Shown here: positions 27,130-36,222 of the stretch, piece after piece | Position numbering within the stretch: the stretch's first letter is position 1 | Layout: each line of letters starts with the position of its first letter | Assembly (NCBI RefSeq): GCF_004014855.1 | Contig: NZ_CP034930.1 | Coordinates: 124,001 to 188,000 of the forward strand | Source: Apibacter raozihei | GTDB lineage: Bacteria; Bacteroidota; Bacteroidia; Flavobacteriales; Weeksellaceae | DNA length: 64,000 nucleotides | Direction: 5' to 3' | Translations under genes and position numbers: made by a program | The notes under the pieces: generated by a model | What the model saw: the letters and a program-made list of their open reading frames with translations, nothing else | Told to the model about the DNA's origin: nothing | Database searches by the model: none

Positions 27130-27852
27130 ATGAAAACAACTTTGTATGTCGCCAGCAGTAGAGGACATGCAAATCACGGCTGGTTAGATTCCTATCATAC
27201 TTTTAGCTTTGCAAACTATTTTGATCCGGAACGAATTCAGTTCGGAGCTTTGCGAGTGATAAACGATGATATTGTCAAAGAAGGCAAAGGTTTTGGTTTA
27301 CACCCTCATAAAAATATGGAAATTATTTCAATTCCTCTTTATGGTGATTTGGAACATAAAGATGATATAGGTAATTCTCAAACAATAAAATCCGGAGATG
27401 TACAGGTCATGAGTGCCGGCTCAGGAGTACAACACAGCGAGTACAATCCTAATCCGCAAAAACCTGTCAATTTCTTTCAGATATGGATTTTACCTGCTCA
27501 GCAGAATGTTACTCCCAGATACGAACAGAAAACTTTTAATTTTTTTGATCATAAAAATAGACTTATCTCTATTGTATCTCCTGTTTCACAATGTACCGAA
27601 AATGAATTAGGCATTTACCAAAATGCCTGGATGAGCACAGGAATTTTTGACAATACTCAGAGTATAGATTACAAAATGCATCTTTCAAACAATGGCTTGT
27701 ATGCAATGGTTATAGAAGGTGAATTTTTGATTGAAGGTAAAAAATTAACCCGGCGTGACGGCTTAGCCATTTGGGAAACGAATTCTGTAACAATAAAATC
27801 TATAACGGATAATTCCAGACTCTTACTTATTGAAGTACCCATGAATCCTTAA
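27130..27852 (+). CDS. Pirin family protein (YhhW-like)
   Basis: A 240-residue bicupin starting at MKTTLYVASSRGHANHGW; an upstream TTG at 27103 would add nine residues that overlap the promoter. The N-terminal cupin has the metal ligands His58, His60, His102 and Glu104 (GFGLHPHKNME and GVQHSEYN). Bacterial pirins of this type can act as quercetin dioxygenases or redox-responsive regulators of metabolism; the role here is not known. Confidence 0.88.
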   Translation: MKTTLYVASSRGHANHGWLDSYHTFSFANYFDPERIQFGALRVINDDIVKEGKGFGLHPHKNMEIISIPLYGDLEHKDDIGNSQTIKSGDVQVMSAGSGVQHSEYNPNPQKPVNFFQIWILPAQQNVTPRYEQKTFNFFDHKNRLISIVSPVSQCTENELGIYQNAWMSTGIFDNTQSIDYKMHLSNNGLYAMVIEGEFLIEGKKLTRRDGLAIWETNSVTIKSITDNSRLLLIEVPMNP

Positions 27853-27880
27853 CACATTTAATATATTGTTTCTTATTTCT

Positions 27881-27914
27881 AAAAACCGGAAGATATTATT
27901 ATCTTCCGGTTTTT
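27881..27914. terminator. Terminator after the pirin gene
   Basis: Perfect 14-bp stem AAAAACCGGAAGAT / ATCTTCCGGTTTTT with a 6-base loop, followed by T-rich sequence. Confidence 0.85.
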
Positions 27915-28032
27915 AATATTTTATTCTAACCAAAAGTATATATGACAATGGATACTTTGGTTTAGAATTTGTAACTATAATAAAATATAAAATTAAAATA
28001 TTTTAGATTAATACAAAAACTACAAGACATAT

Positions 28033-28944
28033 ATGGCATTTATAGATTACTATAAAGTATTAGGTTTGGATAAAAATGCTACTCAGGATGATATTAAAAA
28101 AGCATACAGAAAGCTTGCCCGAAAATATCATCCGGATCTGAATCCTGATGATAAAGAAGCACATATGAAATTTCAGCAGATTAATGAAGCTAATGAAGTT
28201 TTAAGTGATGCTGAGAAAAGAAAAAAATATGACCAATACGGTGAGAACTGGAAGCATGCGGATCAATTTGAACAGGCTCGCCAACAACAAGGTTCCGGAG
28301 GGCAATATTATTACGACAATACAGGAAATCCTTTTGAGGGGTATTCTCAAGGGTTTGGAACTGAAGATTTTTCAGATTTTTTTAGTGAAATGTTTGGAAA
28401 CAGAGGTGGTAGAAGCCGAGGAGGTAGAAGCTCTCAATTTAAAGGACAGGATTATACGACCGAGTTACATTTATCTTTAAAGGAGGCCGCTAACACTCAT
28501 AAACAAACACTTAATGTAAATGGCAAGCAAATAAGAATTACCATTCCTGCCGGCGTGAACAACGGGCAACAAATAAAGCTTAACGGGCAGGGTGGAGAAG
28601 GAATGAATGGAGGACCTAAAGGCGATTTGTATATTACATTTGTTATTTCTGATGATCCTGATTTTAAAAGATTAAATAATGATCTTACCACGGTAGCAGA
28701 AATTGATTTGTACACTGCTGTTTTAGGAGGTGAAACAACAGTTTCCACTCTTGACGGAAAGGTAAAGCTTAAAGTTGCACCCGGCACTCAAAATGATACA
28801 CGCGTGCGATTAAAAGGTAAAGGTTTTCCTGTTTACAAAAAAGAAGGACAGCATGGAGATTTATTTGTAACATATAAAGTTAAAATTCCAACTCAATTAA
28901 GCGATAAACAAAAGGATCTATTTAAACAATTGGCAGAATCATAA
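28033..28944 (+). CDS. cbpA: J-domain co-chaperone, CbpA type
   Basis: A 303-residue protein with an N-terminal J domain (residues 4-69; HPD at 33-35), a Gly/Phe-rich linker (about 75-135, including [10 protein letters not shown]) and a DnaJ C-terminal substrate-binding domain (about 140-295). There is no zinc-finger region, which separates it from DnaJ and matches CbpA. It works with DnaK. The partner cbpM-like gene follows 10 bases later. Confidence 0.9.
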   Translation: MAFIDYYKVLGLDKNATQDDIKKAYRKLARKYHPDLNPDDKEAHMKFQQINEANEVLSDAEKRKKYDQYGENWKHADQFEQARQQQGSGGQYYYDNTGNPFEGYSQGFGTEDFSDFFSEMFGNRGGRSRGGRSSQFKGQDYTTELHLSLKEAANTHKQTLNVNGKQIRITIPAGVNNGQQIKLNGQGGEGMNGGPKGDLYITFVISDDPDFKRLNNDLTTVAEIDLYTAVLGGETTVSTLDGKVKLKVAPGTQNDTRVRLKGKGFPVYKKEGQHGDLFVTYKVKIPTQLSDKQKDLFKQLAES

Positions 28945-28954
28945 AAATTTAAGT

Positions 28955-29242
28955 ATGGAAAACGAATTTATAACATTACAGGAATACTGTATCCATTATA
29001 AGGTAGACCCTTCTTTTATTGAGGAGCTCGAAGGACTGGGATTGATACAAATCCATGTTAAAGAAAAAACTAAATATATTCCTTTTGAGGCACTTTCTGA
29101 GCTGGAATCTTACAGCCGGATGTTTTATGATTTAGAAATAAACATGCAGGGAATAGATGCTATACATCATTTGCTCTATAAAATCAGAAACTTACACCAG
29201 GAAATGAATGAATTGAGAAACAGATTACGGTATTACGAATAA
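28955..29242 (+). CDS. cbpM: Chaperone modulator CbpM
   Basis: A 95-residue MerR-like helix-turn-helix protein (FITLQEYCIHYKVDPSFIEELEGLGLI) with a C-terminal coiled coil (IDAIHHLLYKIRNLHQEMNELRNRL). CbpM binds the J domain of CbpA and blocks its action on DnaK. Its position 10 bases after cbpA supports the call. Confidence 0.87.
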   Translation: MENEFITLQEYCIHYKVDPSFIEELEGLGLIQIHVKEKTKYIPFEALSELESYSRMFYDLEINMQGIDAIHHLLYKIRNLHQEMNELRNRLRYYE

Positions 29243-29270
29243 ATATTCTCTGATTATTAAATATAATTTT

Positions 29271-29308
29271 CCCGGTCATAAAAACATTAAATGTTTTTTA
29301 TGACCGGG
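29271..29308. terminator. Terminator between cbpM and the DUF5686 gene
   Basis: Inverted repeat CCCGGTCATAAAAACAT / ATGTTTTTTATGACCGGG with one bulged T; it lies between convergent genes and can serve both. Confidence 0.82.
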
Positions 29309-29330
29309 ATTTATGTATCAAAATAATTTT

Positions 29331-31673
29331 TTACTTAAATAAGGTATAGGTCAATTTAATATACAAATTATCTTCAAAGTTACCCGAATGGTAAGATCCT
29401 AAGCGATAGTAGGCACCTAAACCAAAAATACTGATTAGTTTATTAAATTCAATTCCTACCTCCTGATAATATTTGTCCGGCACAGTATAAGAATGAAGCG
29501 TGTGTAGCTCTTTATGTTCCATATTCCCTATCATTCCATTATACACTAAAGTCAGATATAAATACTTATTTCCCCAGACTCTCAAATCTTTAAATGTATG
29601 GGTAATAAAAAATGCAACATATTTACTCGCAAAAAAACTTCCAGGATGAATTGTTTCAAAAGTATTATATCCTTTCAGTTCAAATCTTTTAAGAATATTA
29701 TCTCCGTTTTTTACTACCCCAAAGCCTTCATATAAATTAAATAATGAAGTTCTACCAGAAATAAATCCGGCATTTGCGGTAATTTTTGTATTACCCCAGC
29801 GATTTTTTAAATTAAAAAATGTAGTAAAATCGAATTTATCGTATTCAAAATCAGAAGAAAATGCTTTCCAACTCCGCGTATAATTGAAGAAAAAATAAGG
29901 CATTTCATCTTCGATTGCTATTTTATTTATCGGAGTTTTCATATATTTTACAAAAGGTGTAAATTTAATTCTCAGTGAGGAAGCAAACTGATGGTACTCT
30001 TTGGATACAAGGTTGTCTTTATATGAATAATCAAATAATGATTTCTGAGTCTGATAATCCGTAACAAGCGAAGCTGTAAAGTAATCAAAAAAATCCTGTT
30101 GATACTGCAATTCTCCTTTTTTATAGCGATAATATATATTATTAGACAAATTATTGGTCTGATCTCTAACATTCTCGATAGCTCCATATTCTCTGAACTG
30201 GTTTTTTCCTGCTGCATTAACATCTGACTCTCCTAGCAAACTAAATTTCCCGTTATTAATCTTATTCACAAAAAAATCAATTCCCGCACCATATTTTAAT
30301 TGTTGATCTTTTGCCGCCCATGCAGTATATCCCTTTAACGAAATATCTTTGCTAAAATCATAATTGGTTCTTCCTCCTAGCTGAAATCTTAAACCTTCGA
30401 AATCGTTAAATCTTATACTGTTGAATAAATCCATATTTACTTTGTTCATACGAACCTCTCCTAGTAATAAAGGTGAAAGAAACTGCATTTTTTTTATTAA
30501 ATGATAATTATGTGCAACACTATCAATTGCCGAATAGGTTTGACTTTCTCTAAGGGTAAGTGCAGGCTGTCGCACCTTCTCTAGCCGTGCTTCATTATTC
30601 CAGAAATCTTTGCTTACTTCATATTCATATCCAAAAAATTCTTCCTTTGAAAAAGTTACCGGATAAGTAAAACCTGAATATAGAGTTGAAATTGTAGCCC
30701 ATGACTGAGTCCCTGTAGTATTCTTGTTTAGAATACGAGTCAGTGGAAATATAATTCTTATAAACTCTCTGGAGGTCATCCAAACGCCTGTCCGTGACTC
30801 TCTTTCAACATTATATTCATATAACCATTGATTTTTTATGGATCCAATGTATCTCACTAGAGCTAAACTTTCTGCATCAATATAAAGAGTACCGCTGGAT
30901 GATGTATTTTTATTATACTGACGAGTGAGATAAAAAGATATTTTATAGGTTTTTTTATCATGCAGGGTAAGACTGTCTAATAATCGAAATCTATAAAATT
31001 TTAAATTTTTAATTTCTAAAAATTCAGGGAGTTCGTTCCTCCTTAATTCTTTAGCTAGTATTTCATACACCGGCTTTTGAATTCCGGATATTTTATTGGC
31101 TGTTATAATATTTTTTTCACCCAACTTTTCATCAAAAAGATGATCCATGGAACGTTCCGCTAAAAAAAACATATTGTTTTTAAGTGCTTTTTTTACTTTA
31201 TTGTTAATACGGTCTTTTCTTTTTTCCGGATTTTCAATATAGGACATAGAAAGACTATCTGCATCAATCTCAAATTTAGTATAGGATGAATATTTATAAT
31301 TATGCAATGAATGAGGATGATTAATTTTTTCTTTTTGAATCATACCTATTATTAAATTTTCCGCATTTAACCTGTTATTTTTTATTTGTACACCAGATTC
31401 CAAAAAAATAGTTTTGGTACCTTCGGATATATGGTCAAAACGCGAAAGATATCCTTCTGCTTCAATATAAAAAGTTTCTTTTTCAATATTTTCATCATTA
31501 ATCGTGAGAAAGCCCTGCAAATCTGTACTTCCTAACAAAGCTCTGTTTGCATGTTTATACACCCTGGCCTTCTGTACAGGCTGTCCCGTATCAAAATCTT
31601 TGATTTGTATCGTTGATTGAGGAAATGCTAAAAGAAAAAAGTTAAAAATTAGAATTAGAAAAATAGGTTTCAT
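29331..31673 (-). CDS. DUF5686 outer-membrane protein with carboxypeptidase-like domain
   Basis: A 780-residue protein with a signal peptide (to FPQS, about residue 20), a carboxypeptidase-regulatory-like domain (about 22-95) and a long barrel-like C-terminal part with alternating aromatic strands ending YIKLTYTLFK. This layout is typical of Bacteroidota DUF5686 proteins, which lack a TonB plug. The function is unknown. It lies 63 bases downstream of a TonB receptor gene on the same strand. Confidence 0.85.
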   Translation of the reverse strand: MKPIFLILIFNFFLLAFPQSTIQIKDFDTGQPVQKARVYKHANRALLGSTDLQGFLTINDENIEKETFYIEAEGYLSRFDHISEGTKTIFLESGVQIKNNRLNAENLIIGMIQKEKINHPHSLHNYKYSSYTKFEIDADSLSMSYIENPEKRKDRINNKVKKALKNNMFFLAERSMDHLFDEKLGEKNIITANKISGIQKPVYEILAKELRRNELPEFLEIKNLKFYRFRLLDSLTLHDKKTYKISFYLTRQYNKNTSSSGTLYIDAESLALVRYIGSIKNQWLYEYNVERESRTGVWMTSREFIRIIFPLTRILNKNTTGTQSWATISTLYSGFTYPVTFSKEEFFGYEYEVSKDFWNNEARLEKVRQPALTLRESQTYSAIDSVAHNYHLIKKMQFLSPLLLGEVRMNKVNMDLFNSIRFNDFEGLRFQLGGRTNYDFSKDISLKGYTAWAAKDQQLKYGAGIDFFVNKINNGKFSLLGESDVNAAGKNQFREYGAIENVRDQTNNLSNNIYYRYKKGELQYQQDFFDYFTASLVTDYQTQKSLFDYSYKDNLVSKEYHQFASSLRIKFTPFVKYMKTPINKIAIEDEMPYFFFNYTRSWKAFSSDFEYDKFDFTTFFNLKNRWGNTKITANAGFISGRTSLFNLYEGFGVVKNGDNILKRFELKGYNTFETIHPGSFFASKYVAFFITHTFKDLRVWGNKYLYLTLVYNGMIGNMEHKELHTLHSYTVPDKYYQEVGIEFNKLISIFGLGAYYRLGSYHSGNFEDNLYIKLTYTLFK

Positions 31674-31736
31674 ACCATAGGGTTCATCTTCATACTAAAC
31701 GCATATTTCTCTTTAATAGTATAAGTTACCATTTAT

Positions 31737-33560
31737 TTACTTGAATACGTTGGTGAAAGTAATACCTGCCTGAACCCATCTTCCGGGCATAGGAACTAGA
31801 TTGGTTTCCGTATAGCGTGTATTTAAAATGTTATTAACCTGTAAAAAAGCTTTTATTTTTTTAGATTGAAATGAGATTTTGTCGTCAAGTAGATGATAAT
31901 CATCCAGTGCTACTCTGTCGTTGTAACGATAACTAATCTCATGGGTTAATTTATTTTTAACAATTTGGTGTTCAACCCTTGCAACTAACTGATGTCTAAG
32001 ATTATCAAGCGAATATTTAGAAAATCCTTTTACTGTATTTTTAAGCTCATTATCTAGATAAGTGTAACCTATATGATAAGATACTATAAAAGAAGAAGGA
32101 AAATGTTGAGAAAGACTAAGTTCTGCACCATTCGTATTAACTTTAGCAATATTAACCGGTGTCCATTTATCTTGTTCCGTTTCTTTAAACCAGTCTATCA
32201 GGTCTGTGGATTCTCTGCGGAAAAAACTTACTGTTGCTTTAAGAGATTTATGAGACCATCGGTACCCCAATTCATAAGACCACGCATTTTCTGGTTTTAA
32301 ATCAGGATTTCCATTATTAGAAGGGTCTGAATAGTATAAATCTGTATAAGAAGGAATCCGATACGTTTTCCCTATATTGGCAAATAATTTATTTTCTGCG
32401 TTTAATTTATATCCGATATCAATGCCCGGATACCAAAAACTACCCATATCTGAATAATGAGCAAAGCTAACTCCAGGAGTTATATCCAGCTTTCCGTTGA
32501 ATATACTGAATAGCTGGTCGGCATATATAAAACTTATTTCTCTTTGCCTATCTCCTAAATTATTAGAATTCATATATTCCTTATGAAAATCTCCGCCAAA
32601 ACCGGTAATTCCTAATTTTGAAGTATAGGATATTCCTGCTTCAACACCTATATGATTCCCTATATGAAGATTACGATATGCGGAAGGATTATTGCGAATA
32701 AATAAGTATTCTCCCTGGGCTCTTCTCCAATAAGCATTCGCATTAATTTTAAATTGGTTAAGTTTCTGGTTCCATCCGATACTAATCAAAGATACCTGAT
32801 CTTTTTCGTATTGTTCTTTAGCTGCAGGTGTTGAATAAAAACCGTTGGCTCCGAATTTTTTTTCTATAATTCCGGCCTGAAAATGGATATCACCGTCAGA
32901 TAAAAGATATTGGTTCTGATACCACACATTTTTAGTTAAATAATCGGTATTGTATCTGTAACCGTCCGATTGAGAAGTTCCTGCCTGCAAAAATTGTGAA
33001 AACTTTTTTCCTGACAGATTAAGTCCCGCATCTAATGCATAAGTTCCGTATTCACCTCCCGAAAAAGATACTTTTACCTCATCCTTACCTGAGGGTCTGG
33101 TTATAATGTTTACAGCTCCTGCATAGGCATTTTGTCCGAAACGTCGGGCTGCCGGCCCCTTGATTACTTCAATTCTTTCCACTGCTGACAAATCAAAAGG
33201 AATGCTTAGTGCATTGTGCCCGGTACGGCTGTCGTTCATTCGAATTCCATTTACCATAATTAATACCTGCTCAAATGAACTGCCCCGAATACTTATATCC
33301 GCCTGGGTACCGTTCACTCCTCTTCTACGTATGTCTATTCCTGAATAGTATGACAACAATTCGGCAATACTGGTTGCCGGTATTTTTTCTATCTGTTTAC
33401 GAGTGATGATCTGTACATTCTGCGAAGTTTGTTTAAAAGGTAATGAAAGGGCTTTACCTTCAATAACCACATGTTCCAAATCATTTTCCTGCTGAGCTTG
33501 AAGATTGGCTGTCATTGAAAAAAAAAGTATGCATCCTCCCTTTATCCATATTTTTTTCAT
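31737..33560 (-). CDS. TonB-dependent receptor (BtuB/CirA-like)
   Basis: The start is best placed at 33560 (MKKIWIKGGCILFFSMTANLQAQ, a good signal peptide); the frame continues 20 codons upstream, but that part contains the promoter. The mature protein of about 585 residues begins directly with the plug (VQIITRKQIEKIPATSIAELLSYY, then RGSSFEQVLIMVNGIRM) with no carboxypeptidase-like domain, and ends in a barrel (WVQAGITFTNVF). Compact receptors of this type import vitamins, haem or small siderophores. The divergent MocR-type gene suggests a cofactor- or amine-related substrate, but this is only inference. Confidence 0.87.
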   Translation of the reverse strand: MKKIWIKGGCILFFSMTANLQAQQENDLEHVVIEGKALSLPFKQTSQNVQIITRKQIEKIPATSIAELLSYYSGIDIRRRGVNGTQADISIRGSSFEQVLIMVNGIRMNDSRTGHNALSIPFDLSAVERIEVIKGPAARRFGQNAYAGAVNIITRPSGKDEVKVSFSGGEYGTYALDAGLNLSGKKFSQFLQAGTSQSDGYRYNTDYLTKNVWYQNQYLLSDGDIHFQAGIIEKKFGANGFYSTPAAKEQYEKDQVSLISIGWNQKLNQFKINANAYWRRAQGEYLFIRNNPSAYRNLHIGNHIGVEAGISYTSKLGITGFGGDFHKEYMNSNNLGDRQREISFIYADQLFSIFNGKLDITPGVSFAHYSDMGSFWYPGIDIGYKLNAENKLFANIGKTYRIPSYTDLYYSDPSNNGNPDLKPENAWSYELGYRWSHKSLKATVSFFRRESTDLIDWFKETEQDKWTPVNIAKVNTNGAELSLSQHFPSSFIVSYHIGYTYLDNELKNTVKGFSKYSLDNLRHQLVARVEHQIVKNKLTHEISYRYNDRVALDDYHLLDDKISFQSKKIKAFLQVNNILNTRYTETNLVPMPGRWVQAGITFTNVFK

Positions 33561-33592
33561 TTTGTCAGTTTTTTGTTTTTTATTATATGAGA

Positions 33593-33620
33593 CAAAAGTA
33601 GTACCTTGCCGGATGATCAA
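33593..33620 (-). promoter_or_regulatory. Promoter of the BtuB/CirA-like receptor gene
   Basis: On the minus strand TTG (33618-33620) is followed after 17 bases by TACTTTTG (33593-33600), a full match to the Bacteroidota -33/-7 pattern. The -7 box is 33 bases upstream of the chosen start and inside the longer open frame, which argues against the longer start. The -33 end is 21 bases from the start of the divergent regulator. Confidence 0.65.
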
Positions 33621-33640
33621 TCTATACCAGTTTTACACTT

Positions 33641-35125
33641 ATGGCTAGTCCGGTTTCCATTCCTTTTACCAGCTTTATTGTATTAGAGCGTTCTTCTGCC
33701 ACTCCTATATACCTACAGTTAGTCACCCAGATTATTAATGCCATACAAAGAGGTTTTCTGGTTAAAGGAACTCCCCTTCCGGGAACGCGTACCTTAGCTT
33801 CGGTTCTAGGTGTAAACCGGAACACACTTGTGGTTGTATATGAAGAACTGGAAGCTTTAGGCTGGATTGAAATTGTTCCGAATAAAGGGGCTTTTATATT
33901 GCAACAAACTATAAATAAAGCAGAAAAAATACCTTCCTCTACGAAAAATTTCACTATTGCTTATCCTTCTAAAACTGGTTATGATTTTGAAAAATCACAG
34001 TTACTGGATACACCTTTTGAAAATTCGAATCATACTCTCATTTTAAATGATGGTATTCCTGACATTCGTCTTCTTTCTATTCACCAGCTAACTCAATCTT
34101 ATACATCCAGCCTGAAAAGGAAAACCCATCAGAATAAAAACGACGAAAACCCTCAGAACGGTAGAATATATTTTAAGGAAAACCTTTCAAATTTTCTGAA
34201 TTTAACCCGCGGACTTCATATATCAACGAAAAACCTGCTTATCACAAGAAGTATTGAAATGGGTATATATATCACTTCTGAGATATTAATTTCCAGAGGA
34301 GATAAAGTAATTGTCGGGGAACTGAGTTATTTTACCCCTAATATGATTTTCCAGAATTCAGGAGCCCAATTACTTACTGTACCCGTTGATTCGGAAGGTA
34401 TTGATGTGGATGCTGTACAAAAACTGTGTGAGAATAATAAAATACGTATGTTATATCTAACCCCTCACCACCATTATCCTACAACGGCAACGCTTAGTGC
34501 ACAGCGAAGAATAGAGTTATTACGGCTTTCTCAGATTTATGGTTTTATTATTCTTGAAGATGACTATGAATACGACTTTCAGTTCGGAAACAATCAGGTA
34601 CTCCCTCTTGCCAGTGCCGATACGGAGGGGATGGTTGTATATATAGGTTCATTTGGAAGATCGCTTGCTCCTGGTTTTCGTACCGGTTTTATTGTAGCTC
34701 CTGAAAATCTGATAGTGGAAATGCAAAAATTTATATCCATACTGGATAGACAAGGGGATACATTTATGGATTATGCTTTGGGCAATCTTATTCAGGAGGG
34801 CGATATCTTACGTCATATAAAAAAAACATCTCTTATTTATAAAGAAAGAAGAGATGTTCTGGCTCAGCTTATAGACAAATATTTAAATGAATGGGTTAAC
34901 TATACGTTACCTACCGGCGGATTAGCCATATGGACCCGCTGGGATGCATCAATAAATCTGATGAAATTGCGGGAAGACTGCCTAAAACTTGACCTTCATA
35001 TTCCCAAGCACCTGCTATACCAAAATCTAAAAATTTCGGCTATGAGAATAGGATTTGGAAGTTTCACACCCCAGGAGTTGGAATTTATTATTCATAAAAT
35101 ATTCCAAATTCTTAGAAAATCTTAG
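33641..35125 (+). CDS. MocR-type GntR/aminotransferase regulator lacking the PLP lysine
   Basis: A 494-residue fusion of an N-terminal GntR winged helix (about 15-80; LPGTRTLASVLGVNRNTLVVVYEELEALG) and a class I aminotransferase-like domain (about 120-490; LEDDYEYDF holds the PLP-contact Asp/Tyr block). The position of the Schiff-base lysine, normally in a pattern like SFSKSLxPxLRxG, reads SFGRSLAPGFRTGF, with Arg340 (codon AGA, 34658-34660) instead of Lys. The domain may bind PLP non-covalently or another ligand. It is divergent from the TonB receptor at 31737 and probably regulates it. Confidence 0.85.
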   Translation: MASPVSIPFTSFIVLERSSATPIYLQLVTQIINAIQRGFLVKGTPLPGTRTLASVLGVNRNTLVVVYEELEALGWIEIVPNKGAFILQQTINKAEKIPSSTKNFTIAYPSKTGYDFEKSQLLDTPFENSNHTLILNDGIPDIRLLSIHQLTQSYTSSLKRKTHQNKNDENPQNGRIYFKENLSNFLNLTRGLHISTKNLLITRSIEMGIYITSEILISRGDKVIVGELSYFTPNMIFQNSGAQLLTVPVDSEGIDVDAVQKLCENNKIRMLYLTPHHHYPTTATLSAQRRIELLRLSQIYGFIILEDDYEYDFQFGNNQVLPLASADTEGMVVYIGSFGRSLAPGFRTGFIVAPENLIVEMQKFISILDRQGDTFMDYALGNLIQEGDILRHIKKTSLIYKERRDVLAQLIDKYLNEWVNYTLPTGGLAIWTRWDASINLMKLREDCLKLDLHIPKHLLYQNLKISAMRIGFGSFTPQELEFIIHKIFQILRKS

Positions 35126-35256
35126 TTTAATACTTAATGCACCGTTAGAAGTATAATTATTTATATTTAATAATTAAAATTATAAATCTATATATATATT
35201 TATTTAAAAATAAATATATAATTTATTTCATAATATTATAAAATATATTTTTTTGA

Positions 35257-35264
35257 TATTTTTG
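35257..35264 (+). promoter_or_regulatory. Predicted -7 box upstream of the secreted protein gene
   Basis: TATTTTTG fits TAnnTTTG, 22 bases before the start at 35286, in a very AT-rich stretch without a clear -33 TTG. Confidence 0.3.
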
Positions 35265-35285
35265 TATAATTAAAAATTATATTTT

Positions 35286-36161
35286 ATGAAATCAACATTC
35301 AATATTGTAATTATTTTATTTTTCGCTACCACCTTTTGTTTTTCACAAATGGGTGTAAATACCCCTGCACCCGTGGGAGTATTTCATGTTGACGCATCAA
35401 AAGATAATAATTTATCGGGCTTACCTACTGATGTCCAACAACAGAATGACATACTTATAGATTCTTTAGGTAATATGGGTATTGGTACAATTCAGCCTAA
35501 AAAAAAGCTACATGTTAACACACGTTCCGAATCTATACGATTAGAAAATTTATCGGTTTTACCAGTAAACTCAAGTGCTTCCGGATTGGTAATTGATGAA
35601 AACGGGGATGTATATAAAAATAATACGGTATCTGTTGAGGGACAAATTATACGAATTGGTATTAATAAATCGACTTACCCTATGAATATTCAATCTGCAT
35701 TACGATTTAGTGACCACAGTACTTTTGTTCAAATGAGAAATGCGCCTAACGGAGCACCTAATTTTATTAATACGATTACAGATGCTTATTTTGTTACCAA
35801 TGACACGCTTGCAGCTGGCACAGGTTCTCCCTCCAGAGTAACTGATAGAATTATTCTTCATCCGGGAGTTTATAAAATACAAGTACGACTGACTGGTAAT
35901 TTTACAACGGGAATTCCTTCTAATGCGATGTTTTTAAAATGTATCGTTAACAATAACGAATATTCTCTGGTAAACTTATCAAACACTTCCGCCCAAGCTT
36001 CCACTTATTATTATATCGACTATATTAATATAACGGAGAGAGATCAACCGGTAGACTTTACTTTAGCTCCATCCGGAAGCAACTTTGTAACAAATAGCAG
36101 CTCAACTCCCGGTGAGGGGTATTCTTACAGAAGCTTGATTCTTATACAGCGGTTAAGATAA
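35286..36161 (+). CDS. Secreted protein with 'GIGT..P.KKLHV' head repeats, unknown function
   Basis: A 291-residue protein with a signal peptide (to FCFSQ, about residue 20). The next 90 residues contain head-like repeats, MGVNTPAPVGVFHVDA and MGIGTIQPKKKLHVNT, of the kind found in many Bacteroidota surface proteins and trimeric adhesins. Residues 150-290 form a beta-rich domain (IILHPGVYKIQVRLTG, SYRSLILIQRL) that resembles a C1q/TNF-like jelly roll. It is related in layout to the protein at 38102-38956. A cell-surface or secreted adhesive role is possible but unproven. Confidence 0.75.
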   Translation: MKSTFNIVIILFFATTFCFSQMGVNTPAPVGVFHVDASKDNNLSGLPTDVQQQNDILIDSLGNMGIGTIQPKKKLHVNTRSESIRLENLSVLPVNSSASGLVIDENGDVYKNNTVSVEGQIIRIGINKSTYPMNIQSALRFSDHSTFVQMRNAPNGAPNFINTITDAYFVTNDTLAAGTGSPSRVTDRIILHPGVYKIQVRLTGNFTTGIPSNAMFLKCIVNNNEYSLVNLSNTSAQASTYYYIDYINITERDQPVDFTLAPSGSNFVTNSSSTPGEGYSYRSLILIQRLR

Positions 36162-36204
36162 AATTTAAAAAGGTTATTATTGAATAATAACCTTTTTAAA
36201 TTTT
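36160..36204. terminator. Bidirectional terminator between the secreted protein and the MFS gene
   Basis: A perfect 22-bp AT-rich stem (core AAAAAGGTTATTATT / AATAATAACCTTTTT) with a single loop base, placed between two convergent genes. Confidence 0.85.
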
Positions 36205-36222
36205 ATTTTATCTTCATACTTA

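Noticed and set aside
33561-33620. Longer N-terminus for the BtuB/CirA-like receptor
   Set aside because: The region holds a complete promoter, and the signal peptide starts at 33560.
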